This document shows, piece by piece, positions 10,428 to 21,802 of a stretch of 64,000 nt of DNA. Source of the DNA: Polytrichum commune (lineage: Eukaryota > Streptophyta > Polytrichopsida > Polytrichales > Polytrichaceae); NCBI GenBank assembly GCA_950295325.1, contig OX485804.1, positions 29,512,001 to 29,576,000 of the forward strand, read 5' to 3'. The notes beneath the pieces are model-generated. The model did not search any database and was not told where the DNA came from. It saw only the letters and a list, made by a program, of their open reading frames with translations. Position 1 is the first letter of the stretch. Each line of letters begins with the position of its first letter. A program made the translations under genes and the position numbers.

Positions 10428-10747
10428 TTAGTTGCCTAATCCACGTAGCCACGTAGCCACCGAGCCCGCCTAGCCCAACAAGAGCCTAAAGGTGGGCTCC
10501 CCGAAATAAGACATGAGGCCGACGGCATAAGTGAGCCCCACCAATGTCCGCCCCCCTAGAACCGGCCCGCGTATAGTAAAGATCTTCCCCCGCCATAAAT
10601 GGTTCATATAGCGGCCCTCGTCCGGCCCGCCAAGAAATTAGTTTAATTTAAGATACTCCGACATCGCGCGTAAAATCCCAAATGACGTGATTGCAAATCA
10701 CGAGCGTGGTGGCATTAACAAAAGGCGTGGTGGTTTTAACAATTCCC
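10428..10747. mobile_element. Foldback transposon, outer part of right arm
   Basis: Reverse complement of 2920 to about 3246, ending CAATTCCC at 10747. It is the distal remainder of the foldback right arm, separated from 3633-3858 by the PIF insertion. Bases 10428-10430 are the second copy of the PIF target duplication TTA. Confidence 0.88.
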
Positions 10748-10755
10748 TATACCAA
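10748..10755. repeat. Right target-site duplication of foldback element
   Basis: TATACCAA, identical to 2912-2919, abuts the last base of the right arm. Confidence 0.88.
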
Positions 10756-11727
10756 ATGTCATTTCTACACATATTCTAGTTGAAGACTTAATAAAAATCT
10801 AGTTTGCCTCTTTGCCGGACAAACAGACTTAAACAAACTGTGCATCCAAGGCCTCACCGGATACAAAACGTCTTCGACAAGTTTGTACGGCTGGAATTTT
10901 CCTTCTATACATGCTTGTCCGATTCTTGTTACCTAAAATACAGCCCAAGCATGTAGACTTTATACCCATCCGAATTCATTATCCCAAAACATACAATCTA
11001 GTCCAACAATCATTTGTAAAATTGTTGAGTGGAATGATTTCATACGGTAATAGTCTTCTCCACGGACTATCAGAACTAGAACAAGAATATGCAAATCGTT
11101 TATTGCCCCTATAATGTATGGTATATCATGTAGTTGTTCGAACATTGTAGTTAAAACCCTAAACTGCGATTCATCCAATGTTTGTACAAAAACTGGTTGC
11201 AAATGCTTCCTAACAACCCTACAGAATTCCCTTATTATTTTTGACAATGTGCTCTTATAAACTCCATACAAGTCTCTTATGTTTTACAGTCCATCGCTGC
11301 TACCTTACATATGCAATGACATTGCTACCTTCTCTTGCACCGGTATAATAACTCTAAAATGGGTGTCTTCTTTCTTCAAATACGGGTCCAACCTATCACA
11401 CAAAAATCTGAAAGTATTATATTTCACTCAAGTTCACTTCCTAAACTCTCTCTCTCTCTCCGTCCACAATCCCAACAACAAGTGCTCTACAAATTTGGAC
11501 ATCCGTTCTTGACTCCATATGCTCATCTCTCTATCGCCATACTCCCATAAACCAAGCTCAAAATTGCAAACTTCTCCCACTCTCCTTGCAAAAGCAATGT
11601 TTGAATGTCCACAACATGTTTCACAAGCATGTACAAAAACATATATAATTCTACGAGCAAAACAAGGCTCCTCCTCCTCTCCTCCATTACAACCATACTT
11701 GCTAAAATTCAAAGTGAAAACAACCAA
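10748..11727 (-). pseudogene. PIF/Harbinger transposase relic, N-terminal half
   Basis: Minus-strand translation gives FRFLCDRLDPYLKKED, IPVQEKVAMSLHM, LHDIPYIIGAIND, YKLVEDVLYPVRPWMHSLFK and finally SSTRICVEMTFGI. It runs straight into the foldback target site and continues at 2919. The order matches the intact transposase at 4226-5635. The first catalytic Asp is Asn here (GAIND against GAVDG), the second Asp (VEDV) and the Glu (CVEM) remain, and there are frameshifts. The strand above about 11430 (to 11727) stays open and may be its N-terminus, but is less certain. This is an older, separate family member, not a piece of the intact element. Confidence 0.85.
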
Positions 11728-11868
11728 AATCGAGAAGTAAGGTCAAGAGAAGACTACTGTAGTGAAGCCAAGAGAATGGTCAAAGTTGATTTTATTTTTT
11801 TAAATTGCCCTTTTTGTGCATATATTTTTTTAAAAAGCACCTTCACTTTTGGGTCCATGGTATTTCCT

Positions 11869-12025
11869 CTTGGTCCACATTCGGTTTACACCCAGTGAGG
11901 GGCCCAAGGCTCTCAAAACTGTTTTTTAAGAAGTCAGACCAAGGAAGTGGGACCATAAACTTGGACCGTTGACAAAGGCCATCTTCCATGGTCCAACTTC
12001 ATGGTCTATAGTGTAAACCAATGAA
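11869..12025. mobile_element. Possible short MITE
   Basis: TTCGGTTTACACCCAGTG near 11873 and TATAGTGTAAACCAATGAA near 12010 form an approximate inverted repeat (GGTTTACAC / GTGTAAACC) about 150 bp apart. A similar end, TGTGGTGTAAACCGACCC, occurs near 12905. No clear target duplication was found. Confidence 0.35.
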
Positions 12026-12915
12026 CGGGGAGTACCGAACTTTAGTTACGAGCTAGCCGAAATTTTTTGGAGATTTCCGAATGAGTTCGCAATGATTCGG
12101 ACGAGGTACCGACTTAAAATTGTTAAGGTCGGAAATTGACCGGTTCAAATGAGAAAAGATCGGCAATATAGCCGGTTGAGGCATCATATTTTAGGATATT
12201 TACCGAGCCGATTTTTAAATTTTAGGCAAGTAGCCGAAGGGACTAGGGATAGGGCGGAAATTTCTACTAGGGTAATACTAGAGTCATGACTCATAAGGTC
12301 AAGAACCATGGAGGCTAATTAATTTAGGGTTGGTTCCGTTCACTAGGCCGATTAGGGTTTTGAGGCTCTAAGCACCCAAAGACCCTCTCTCACGAGTAAA
12401 AGGAGTTTGAGTCCCTTGTGCAAAGTATCTCACTCCTCTCACTCCTCTACTGGGATTTCTCTCTGTGCTCTTTCACTACTGCTCTTCCGCTTCTGTTTGT
12501 GGCGATCGTTTGTTTGTGCTCCATTTGCGATCTACTGGGATCAGGGTATATCATATACCAACTATCTCAATCATACAAGAACATTGTGTCATTTATTCGC
12601 ACACGATTACCCCTTGGACCCACTTTGGTGACACGATGACCACGCTAGGTTTCAACCTGTAAAAGCATAACACCAATTTTTTTTACAATATTTTAAAAAA
12701 AAATCCGACATACAATACAAATCTTCGGAAACATACCGAAATGAAATTCAGAAAGTCGGAAAATTACCGAATGGTAAAGTTAAATATCGGTTTTTAACCG
12801 AAAATAAAAATTGGATTTAGGTAGCTTCCGAGCAAAAAAATAAAAATCCGAATGTCTTTATAAAAGATCGGAAATGTACCGATTTTTGTATAAAACTCCC
12901 CGGACTGTGGTGTAA
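12026..12915. mobile_element. TCGG/CCGA-rich element with terminal GGGGAGT
   Basis: Starts near CGGGGAGTACCGAAC and ends near ACTCCCCGG. Both flanks (12030-12260 and 12700-12900) are packed with irregularly spaced TCGG/CCGA/CCGGTT motifs in AT-rich context, a pattern like the subterminal binding-site arrays of DNA transposons. The middle (12330-12640) lacks them. No transposase is seen, so this would be non-autonomous. The superfamily is undetermined. Confidence 0.4.
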
Positions 12916-12929
12916 ACCGACCCTTGGTA

Positions 12930-14680
12930 TCAGTTTCAACCTAAAATCAATGTTCTTGGACATACTCTGCGGCCGTCTTCAAGGACATCCTCACAGGTTT
13001 TAAATTCACACCAGGGAAGAAATAGAAGCAGAAGGATAGGTATCATGATGAAATAACCCCACAACAAAGTGGTGATTGGCACAAACATGAATCCCTAAGT
13101 TGTTTGGAACGGCTTCAATAATCATGTTGTTGATGGAACAACATTTTTGATTGATATATATGGAGGGCAAGATCGGACTGTATTAACTCAACGCATTCCA
13201 ATGAGTACTAAGCTGTCATCTCCTCACCCCTTACCCTCATCCAATCACCCGCACAATACAGGAGAGGGCTCCTCTGTTCTGACGCCACATGTCACTCCCA
13301 CATTGGTTGAAGCATAATTGAATCCCATCTGGATACTTCATTCCGGCACTAGTAAAGCTGAAATCGAGAGCCCTCTATGGTAGTTAGGCTCGGCAAGGTG
13401 ACGGCCAGGGTTCGAGAGATTTTTGAGCTCAACTAGCTAAAATCCACCCCTTCACAACTTCTACCGGTTTTTTCAAGATTTGGTTGGTTGCAAGCTTGTT
13501 GCCATTAATTTGGACCAGCCAATATTCTATATTTTTTTTCAAGTGTTGGCTAATTTCCTCTTCATTGTAATGACAACCGGCCAAAAACTTGGGCATTGAT
13601 AAGTAAGCCGGTTTCCAATGTAGCAAAATTATATCTACAAACACTATACACCATTCAATAACAACGTCCAAAGAACATATCAACATACAAAAAAACATGT
13701 AATGATATCAACATCCAACAACAATGATCAACAATTCAGATAGATAGAAAGATAGATAGAAACTCCAGTCCCTTTTGAGGGACCGGCGTGAATAAAGTGT
13801 CCGTTCGTAATGCCAACGACCCGATGCCCACCGGACAAGGGGAAGTTGGGACAAAACTACTCTCCCTTTTGAGGATGGACACTATAGTAGCCATCAACAA
13901 TTCACTACATACAAGAAACAACAATAATGATCAACAATTTATTCATAGCAGGAGTTGAACCTGAAATAACCCATCAACTGGTTGATGGCCATGGATTTAC
14001 TCTTCTATCATACCTAGGTCTTACAACCTCATATTAGATTCGAGGCCACATCATGCTAAAAGAGTGTCCTAACATACCACACTATATACAAAAATGAAAT
14101 TCATCAATTGTTAGAGTCAAAATCAGCAGCATCACCTTCACCTTCAAGAGGAAAACGCCCTGAAAGGTATCTTTGTGGATGTGAAAACAACCATCTAAAC
14201 GTTGTAGAGTTCCTCCATAAAGCTATGGCTTCCAGTAGTACGTTATCAAGATCACCACAAAGATCTTTCATAGACACACGCATAATACATTCTAAACCCT
14301 AGCCGTCAATAATGAAATGCAATAATGAAGCAAAAACTTCGCCTATCCATCATTCACCAAATCGCTACAAGCCTACAACAAACACATGATCTAAACCTTA
14401 GAACTAGATGATATCTGGCCCTTGATCGATCAAACCAGATGAAATTCGCCTATTTCACAATTCATCCGGGTAAAAATCCTCCTCCTCAACATAATTGCCG
14501 GTTGAAATCCCTTTTTATTTTTAAAGCACCGGTTTCACATCCTCCACTTTCCCAGTTTAACCGGACTTTTCACAAAACCAACCAGCTGCCATTACACTAA
14601 ACTGACACTGGTTGTCGGCCTCATTTACAATTCTCCTCCAGGAAGACATTTCATTTCTTTCATTGCCACTTTGGACTTTG
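12930..14680. other. Intergenic stretch, no gene seen
   Basis: No recognisable gene. A short GATA-type repeat lies at 13740-13765. Open frames on both strands are short and unrecognised. Confidence 0.5.
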
Positions 14681-14684
14681 CCTG

Positions 14685-15110
14685 TCCTGGACCTGTTCAA
14701 ATTGTTGATTTATCTATCACAAATTTACCTGCAAAAACATGTCAAACTTTACCTCGCATGGTCGTTACAAATGGAAATCACATAACACTAGCCAGGCAGT
14801 TACAGAACTCTCTATTCAACGCTTTTTGTGCAATCATACACTAATTTCCAAGCACACAAATAAACGAAGTGTATCAGTAGCCCAGCTTATTATTAATAGT
14901 CCTGGACCTGTTCAAATTGTTAATCAATTATCTACCACAAATGTACCTGCAAAAACATGTCAAACTTTACCTCGCATGGTCGTTACAAATGGACATCACA
15001 TACCACTAGCCAGGTGGTTACGTAACTCTATTCAATGCTTTTTTGTGCAATCATACATTAATTTCCAAGCACACAAATAAACAAAGTGAATCTGTAGCCC
15101 AGCTTATATA
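14685..15110 (+). repeat. Two-copy tandem duplication, period 215 bp
   Basis: TCCTGGACCTGTTCAAATTG at 14685 recurs at 14900. The roughly 200 bp after each is highly similar through TTTCCAAGCACACAAATAAAC and CCCAGCTTA. The copies have diverged by a few percent. No function is evident. Confidence 0.9.
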
Positions 15111-16865
15111 TTATGTACTTTTGTACGAGCTCCTCATTTATCTGCTGAAGTTTGGGGAGAAACAATCATACAATCATACAAACATGTCAACGGTGTGAAA
15201 ATTGGTCAAGTATATATCACCAAGTAAAGGTTATATATAATGCATTGCCCCAACAGTTCAATTGATACAAAGTGTATGTGCCATGCATGCCAGCAATAAG
15301 TTAACACGCGCATCTTCAAAGGAAGCTTGTAGCGTGCAGGAGAACCCCACTTTGGAACTTGTCATAAATGTTTGAAGCAATTTCTACCTTATTCATTTCA
15401 ATCAATTCCACTGACATGAGTTCATTTGGTCAGTGCCTTCATAGTCACATTAAGACTTGGTCCCCGATACCCTATGATATATAATAAGGTGATTGCACCA
15501 GTGCCCGGGAAGGTTTGGGCATAGTCGGTGTCAAGATCCTAGTGATTCTAATGCTCCCTTCCCACCTGACTTTACCATATAATCAAAGTATTTCCTAAAA
15601 ATTGGGTAAAGCTTCCTCGGTTATAGCGGAGGCATCTGGCTCTCCCAATGCACTTACAAGAACTTGCTCCGGAGATTGTCAAGTAGGTTTTAGTTAAGTA
15701 GCTTTCACACATGTTCATTGTTTTATCTATCAAGCAATGAATGTTGGGTAGTTTTTGTCCCATCCCCAAATGCCTTACTACAGTACTCACCTCTCTTGCC
15801 ATCGGTGTTTGTTAATGGAGCTCCTCATTCCCTCATAGCTAAGACTAAAAAGCAACCAATCACAAGGGCAGGAGGCGACGCTTTTACAGGTTCTATGTTC
15901 TTGCCTCATGTTTAGGTACCGATGGGAGGGTTGGTGCTTGAGGCTTAAAACCTCCACTTGTAAGCCATGCCACATCATTTGCCAACTAGGCTCGGCACTA
16001 GATAATGTCGATGATGGTGTGAAGGCCGGGTTTTTAGAACCAACTTTTAGTCTTAGCTAAAGTCAGGTGGGAAGGGGGCATAAATCCAACCGGTTACATG
16101 TTGACATCTTTTGGTTTGGCTTCATTCGTTTGAGGTATATTCTATAGATTCCTCTAAAATGATAAGTAAATTTCCTGAAGACTTGAACTCTAACCGGATA
16201 TTTCTTGAACTCAACCGGTTCATCTACAACTAATCGTTGGTTCTTCGTGGACATAGGATTGCACCTTTGAGCAACTCCCTACCCCATACCAACCCTCATG
16301 GTCAATGGGAAGTGACCAAAAAATAGCACTACACCATTCATGGTACTTAGTGTCACATGCGTAATAATGACACTTACCCTATTTTGAGGCAAATGCTAGG
16401 TTATACTCATGATTAACAACTTCATCATTTCATACTAAAATGTAAGCACATGACACTTGCTATTAATACGCTAAAAAAGAACTTCCTCTTGCATACTGAA
16501 ATGCAAGACTATTATCTAAAGTATCCCAATGTGCTACTCTAAATGTCATAATGTAGGTATTTTTTCACTTTGAAGAAGTTACTTTTGTTGATGAATGAAA
16601 TCATATTGGCAATTAGCAAGCGCGACACTTTGAGATCACTAGGCATCTAGTTTAGGCCCTTCGCAAATAGTGTACGTGCCACTAAATACCATAAAAATTG
16701 TAATGTATTTTGCACCAGTTAGCTAGTCTTTATGACACTTACATGACCTCTTTGGGTTTCAATGACATTGAAACTGAACTACACATATATGTGGTTTGTA
16801 GGACGTTTACATGTGAAGTTATGAAATACTACCATTTGCAACGTTTACTAGGGTTTTGCTTTATA
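15111..16865. other. Intergenic stretch, no gene seen
   Basis: Holds the second copy of the dispersed repeat noted at 7597-7935 (here 16076-16254, opposite orientation) and otherwise nothing I can assign. Confidence 0.5.
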
Positions 16866-16867
16866 CC

Positions 16868-17848
16868 ACAGGGGGTGCACTCATTATTAGAACTGAGACC
16901 ACGTGCATGCATGACCCGTAAATTGATACCCTTAATATACAAGATTTCCTCCCTCTTAAAAATGATATATGTATATTATGTGGCTAAAAAATCCCCACAA
17001 AGGCATACACAAGTGAGAAATATATAAATCATATAGACCCCAATCATATGTATACACCGGAAAGATCATATGGCTAAAATACTCTTAGCAAGACATATTT
17101 AACTATCATTGATAAAAATCATTGAACACGAGTTCATTTATTGCATGTAATTCATACAATTTTGCTTCTACAATACAAATCATTGTAGCCAATGAAATGA
17201 TGGTTTCTAACTATACCATCCAATGATTTGTGAAATCATTGGTCCACATTGACCCATCATTATTATGATACCAACATAACCTTATTTCCATATTGGAAGG
17301 CTGGTCCTAGAGGTCAATTAGTTGTTGATACTCAGTCCACACGTTGCCAATTTTGCGGCGCATCTTATATACCCTTCCCAAGTACCAAGTCTTGGTGGTC
17401 AATCTTTAGCCAACTTGTTTCTTTAATCCATTTTTTCACTTCTTCAACTAATGCTTCAGAATCGATACCCCATAATCACATTTCGATTTCAATGAGTAAT
17501 TCATTATCCCTAGCTCTAGATAGTCAAACTTTAGGTTTGACATGTAGCATAGCATACTTGATTCTAGTGAACCTATCCTTGGACAATGTGGGATTACCAT
17601 TCACACTCACATATTGAATGAATTATTCATTTGGACCTCTTGTAGATTACCCACTTCATCATAATTGACTATGGGCCTAAAAATAGAAATACAACTAGGA
17701 GTATATGAATAATGGACCTATTATATACACAAAGTTAGAATAAATAATACCCATACCTTATATATATTTTGTAACCCGAAGGCACCATTAACACCGCTTT
17801 TGTGCACCCGCATGGGCCCATACTTCTAACATTGAGTGCACCCCCTGA
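16868..17848. mobile_element. Possible hAT-like non-autonomous element
   Basis: CAGGGGGTGCACTCA at 16868 and TGAGTGCACCCCCTG near 17848 form a terminal inverted repeat, with similarity extending to TTAGAA inside. GCTTTATAC occurs just outside both ends (2 bp from the left terminus, 1 bp from the right), resembling a target duplication. CAGGG ends and an 8-9 bp duplication suggest hAT. There is no coding capacity. Confidence 0.5.
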
Positions 17849-18921
17849 GCTTTATACATAGGACAGGGGTTGATCATTGTTCAAAACTAAATTTGTATGC
17901 TTATGGTAATGACTTTATATAATTCTTCATTTTTTATGTGTACAAATATTACCACATTTATTTTTTATAATTGAAATTGTACATTTATTACTCCATGTTA
18001 CAAAAATATTCGTAAATAGGCTTGATTTTTTTACTACATGTTGCAAACACATATGATTATTTTTTGACATCAAAGACTTTTGTCTTTTGACTGGAGGTGC
18101 CGCAACCTTGTGGGATATTGCCTCAACAAGCTTTTAAGGTGGAGGGTTGTGCTCCCCCCTAGCCATGTCCATTTCTAGTGGTTTGTGCCTCTTTCTATAG
18201 TTGTTGGTAGTATCCAATACAATTGTATTGGTATGGGGTCCATCTTGCGTCCCTTCCACACAATCTCTTCTTGGAGCACATTTTGAAGGTGATTCTAGGT
18301 GAGAACTTTGATGAGATTATTGCCCAATTGAATGAACTTCATCTTGTGAACACAAATTGGAGCGTGACGATCAGGGACCACTCAAATTGGCTTGCTTGAT
18401 TTCAGGCAATGCGAGATAACTAGCACTATGCAACACCACTATTTTTTTTCGTGTCCAGGTTTGGGGGGAGAATCCGGAGCCCAACCCAATCATGAGCAAG
18501 AAATGTACAAGTTGGGATTTTACGACAATTCTTCCTGAATGGGTGTTGGAGTATTCCTGGAGTACAATGTTGGGGAGCTTAGTTGTAGACCTTAGTGTTG
18601 GAGATGTTGAATGTAGTGCAATTTTGTTATGTGTGTTATTTAATATCACCTACGAACAATGTGTACACAATACCTTCATGCACTATGGACATTATTTTGA
18701 TATGTTGTATGTTGTTGCACATGTGGTGTACGATGGAATCTCTCACAATTATAAACCATACATCAACAAGACCCTAACCATGTAACTTAACTAGCATAAA
18801 AAGTTGTCCATTATCCTTAGGAATTTGGGTTCAAGTCCATTGTCTTTTAGACACAAGTCAAAATACCAAAAGTGTAGGCAACTTATTGTACCTAACTTAT
18901 CCAAGAAACATATACATCTTA

Positions 18922-19423
18922 GGGCCCCTTCACACACGAGACGGAGAGCCCGTGACCATTACACTTCAAGCACTCTCATTGGTGGAAAAGGCGGAGCCGG
19001 TTCAAGTTCGCTTAACACGACGCTTGAGGGACCAACGGAGTATGTGAATGCAAGATGGATGTAAAAGTCTACATGGATTCCTGCATGGCTTGAATGAATC
19101 ATGTTTCATGGTCACTTGGACTATCTTCAAAAATCACCTCTTGGAGGTAGGCCTAACACAAAACCATTGGGAGACCATGGCACTCCAAACGCTCACAACC
19201 GTTGGTTTATTTTATATTATCATGTGTGAGGACCCGCATGACTAGACGTTCATTGAAATGACATTTGGTTGAGGGTCTGGTCACATATGACTTCGCACTG
19301 CACTTGAGGGTCCGTGACCACACAACATGTTTTTGGAGGTGTGTTGGGACGGCCTTTGGACACTTTCTTTTGGGCTCTCACAATTTCATGGTCATGGCTC
19401 TTGGCTCATGTGTGAAGTGGCCC
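18922..19423 (+). mobile_element. Tourist-like MITE, full length
   Basis: A 502-bp element starting GGGCCCCTTCACACACGAGA and ending GTGTGAAGTGGCCC, flanked on both sides by TTA (18919-18921 and 19424-19426). About 500 bp of internal sequence is shared with copies at 48840, 50788 and 56430. The 3-bp TTA duplication and GGGCC terminus point to PIF/Harbinger-type mobilisation. Confidence 0.85.
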
Positions 19424-19845
19424 TTAGTTTGGGACTCAATAGGCACTACCATAGTACCTTTACTAGTTTGGCTATTCATAGGCTACTAGTTTTGTAATTT
19501 CTCTTTCTAGATTTGGCGATCCCGAATTTGAAGGACATATCCAATTTTTCCATATTAGTTTTTGATATTTCAAAAATAAATTACCGAAAAAAATGGTTTT
19601 CATAAAAATAGTTTAATTAGTGCCGAAGTGCTAAAGGTACTACGGTATGTGGGTATGAAAACACAGCATTGCAAGTGGCACTCAACACCAAAAACCCTAA
19701 TAAAACCTCAAATTTGTTTGAGCTAATAGAGGTTGAGTGGTATTTGGCAAGGTTTTTAAGTTGTAACTGGGAACGGACATCCAAAAGACACATGTTATGG
19801 TGAGATTGGACTAGGTATTTGCTTATTGACATATGGAAGCCAGAG

Positions 19846-20505
19846 TTCGGGAAGTTTTTGAAGCCTTAGTGGCTAATTGCCGGTAGTTGCTACAAAGGGT
19901 CGGATTTTTTCCAATTTACATCGGCAAGAGCCGGTCTTTTGTAAAATCAATCGGCCAATTGCCTATATTTTCATATTTTCATTGGCCAATATCAGATTAA
20001 ATGGAATTCATATCGGCACTAATTGTTTTAAAAAATGTATGAAAAGTTATTAGAAATCATTTCTTAGTACACAATCTTGAATATTAAGTGAAAAGAAAGG
20101 CATGTTCAAAACTTTAAATTTGAAGAGTTAATATCCTTGGCAGGAATTGAACCTAGCAATGCTTTCACCGCTTGAAGGCCAAGGGTCCCCCGATTCTTCA
20201 CAGAAGCAATTGGATTTGGTCATGGAAATGTTGCATCATTCAAAAAGTTTAAGGTTTAGGGTACTTCCTCAAGTGCATCATCATATGCCCCAGACAAATA
20301 GTGCTCTGGATGCTTCCGGCTGAAATCCAGTAACTCACAAGAAGAATCAGCTACATTTCCGGGACATTTTCTGGTCCATCGGCTAATTGCCGGAGGATTG
20401 AAATTACAATCGGATTGCCATCCGATGGTTGGAAATTTGGACCGGCCATGAGGGGAAATCCATCGGCTAATAATGAACTAGCCGTCGGTTTTCCCCGAAC
20501 ATAGA
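19846..20505. mobile_element. TCGG/CCGA-rich element with GTTCGGG ends
   Basis: GTTCGGGAAGTTTTT near 19846 and TTTTCCCCGAAC near 20503 are approximate inverted ends. The subterminal regions carry many TCGGCxAATTGCC-like motifs (19860-20000 and 20385-20500). It resembles the element at 12026-12915 and may belong to the same family. Non-coding. Confidence 0.4.
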
Positions 20506-21700
20506 TGGAAGCCCTTCTAGGTACCATATATTTTACACAAGTGGGTGAGCATATTTGATCATTTAAAAAGAGAGAGTTTCTTCACTTTGCCTCATATAGC
20601 TTGTGCACCTCAACTCCAATTCTATAAACTTTAGAAAAATAATTTTTGTGATGACTTGTGAATTGTAAGAAGCAAGTACAACGCACATTAAATTCTATGT
20701 GGCCCACACTATCTATTATGGGCTCACATGAACTATTTTGCAACCATTTGGGCGGCAACTTGAGAAGGTAACATAAAACACTTGATGCTACACGACAAGT
20801 CATGGAAGCCACTTCCCCGCTACTCCAGTTGACATGCCACACATATTTTAATGCCAAAATAAATTACCAATGTAAATTATTGTCAATGTACAACCTTGTA
20901 ATAATGAGGGGAATTTCTTGAATCAAGCACCCTCGGTTTCTTCTTCAAATTACATCAAAATGATGACGTGCATACCATGTCACCAATAACCATGTGCTTT
21001 GTGTGGAACACGTCACTAAATATGTATACATCTTATGTTAGTATATGGGATACCAAATATAAGATGATGTTTTCTAAATAAAGTCATCATAAGTTTTTTG
21101 AGAGGCAGGGGGAACAAACATAGACACAATCACACACAATCTCATAGTGATCATCAATTCATTCAATCATGTAAACAACAAAGAGGAACCACCACTTGCA
21201 TATTTGTGAATCTTGTTGTTGATTAAGGAAGGACCCACGTTGGGTAATTTTGTTTTGTATTGTATCTTGAAGCTAACATCAATCTTGGCTTAGTCAAGTG
21301 GTTACACCACACTACATAGTGCAATGCAACAATGGTTATGTTGCTTGATTTCATGATTTGGAAATGATTTGAGAAAGTCTTTGTAATACCTCAATGAGCA
21401 CATCACACATGTGGGAAATGAGTGGGACTAGGGTTTGTGGGAGGTCACCCATCTCAATTAGGTTCCCAAAGTTCAACTCAAGAAAATCAAGATTCCAAGT
21501 GGATATGAACTACAAATCTTCGTGAGTCTTAGCCAATTCTAGCTTGACATATAGGCATCCCATAGTGTTGTATTACATGTGCCACAATCGTATTATCGAG
21601 GTAAATTGAACTATTAAGTTTGGTTGATGGAAGTTCCTCGTATTATCAAGGTAGTATTCGACCAAAATGTGGGCCTATCCATTTGCCCACGTACTAAACC
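20506..21700. other. Intergenic stretch, no gene seen
   Basis: AT-rich, with short open frames only. Nothing recognised. Confidence 0.5.
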
Positions 21701-21701
21701 T

Positions 21702-21802
21702 CCCGTGTTCCCGTGTTCCCGTGTTCCCGTGTTCCCGTGTTCCCGTGTTCCCGTGTTCCCGTGTTCCCGTGTTCCCGTGTTCCCGTGTTCCCGTGTTCCC
21801 GT
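21702..21802 (+). repeat. 8-bp minisatellite (GTTCCCGT)n
   Basis: About 12.5 near-perfect tandem copies of an 8-bp unit GTTCCCGT. Because eight is not a multiple of three and the unit carries no stop, open frames cross it in both directions with an 8-residue period. These are artefacts of the repeat. Confidence 0.97.

Noticed and set aside
9976-10452. Overlapping open frames on both strands
   Set aside because: Purine-rich and GC-rich low-complexity sequence keeps several frames open at once; some cross the element boundary.
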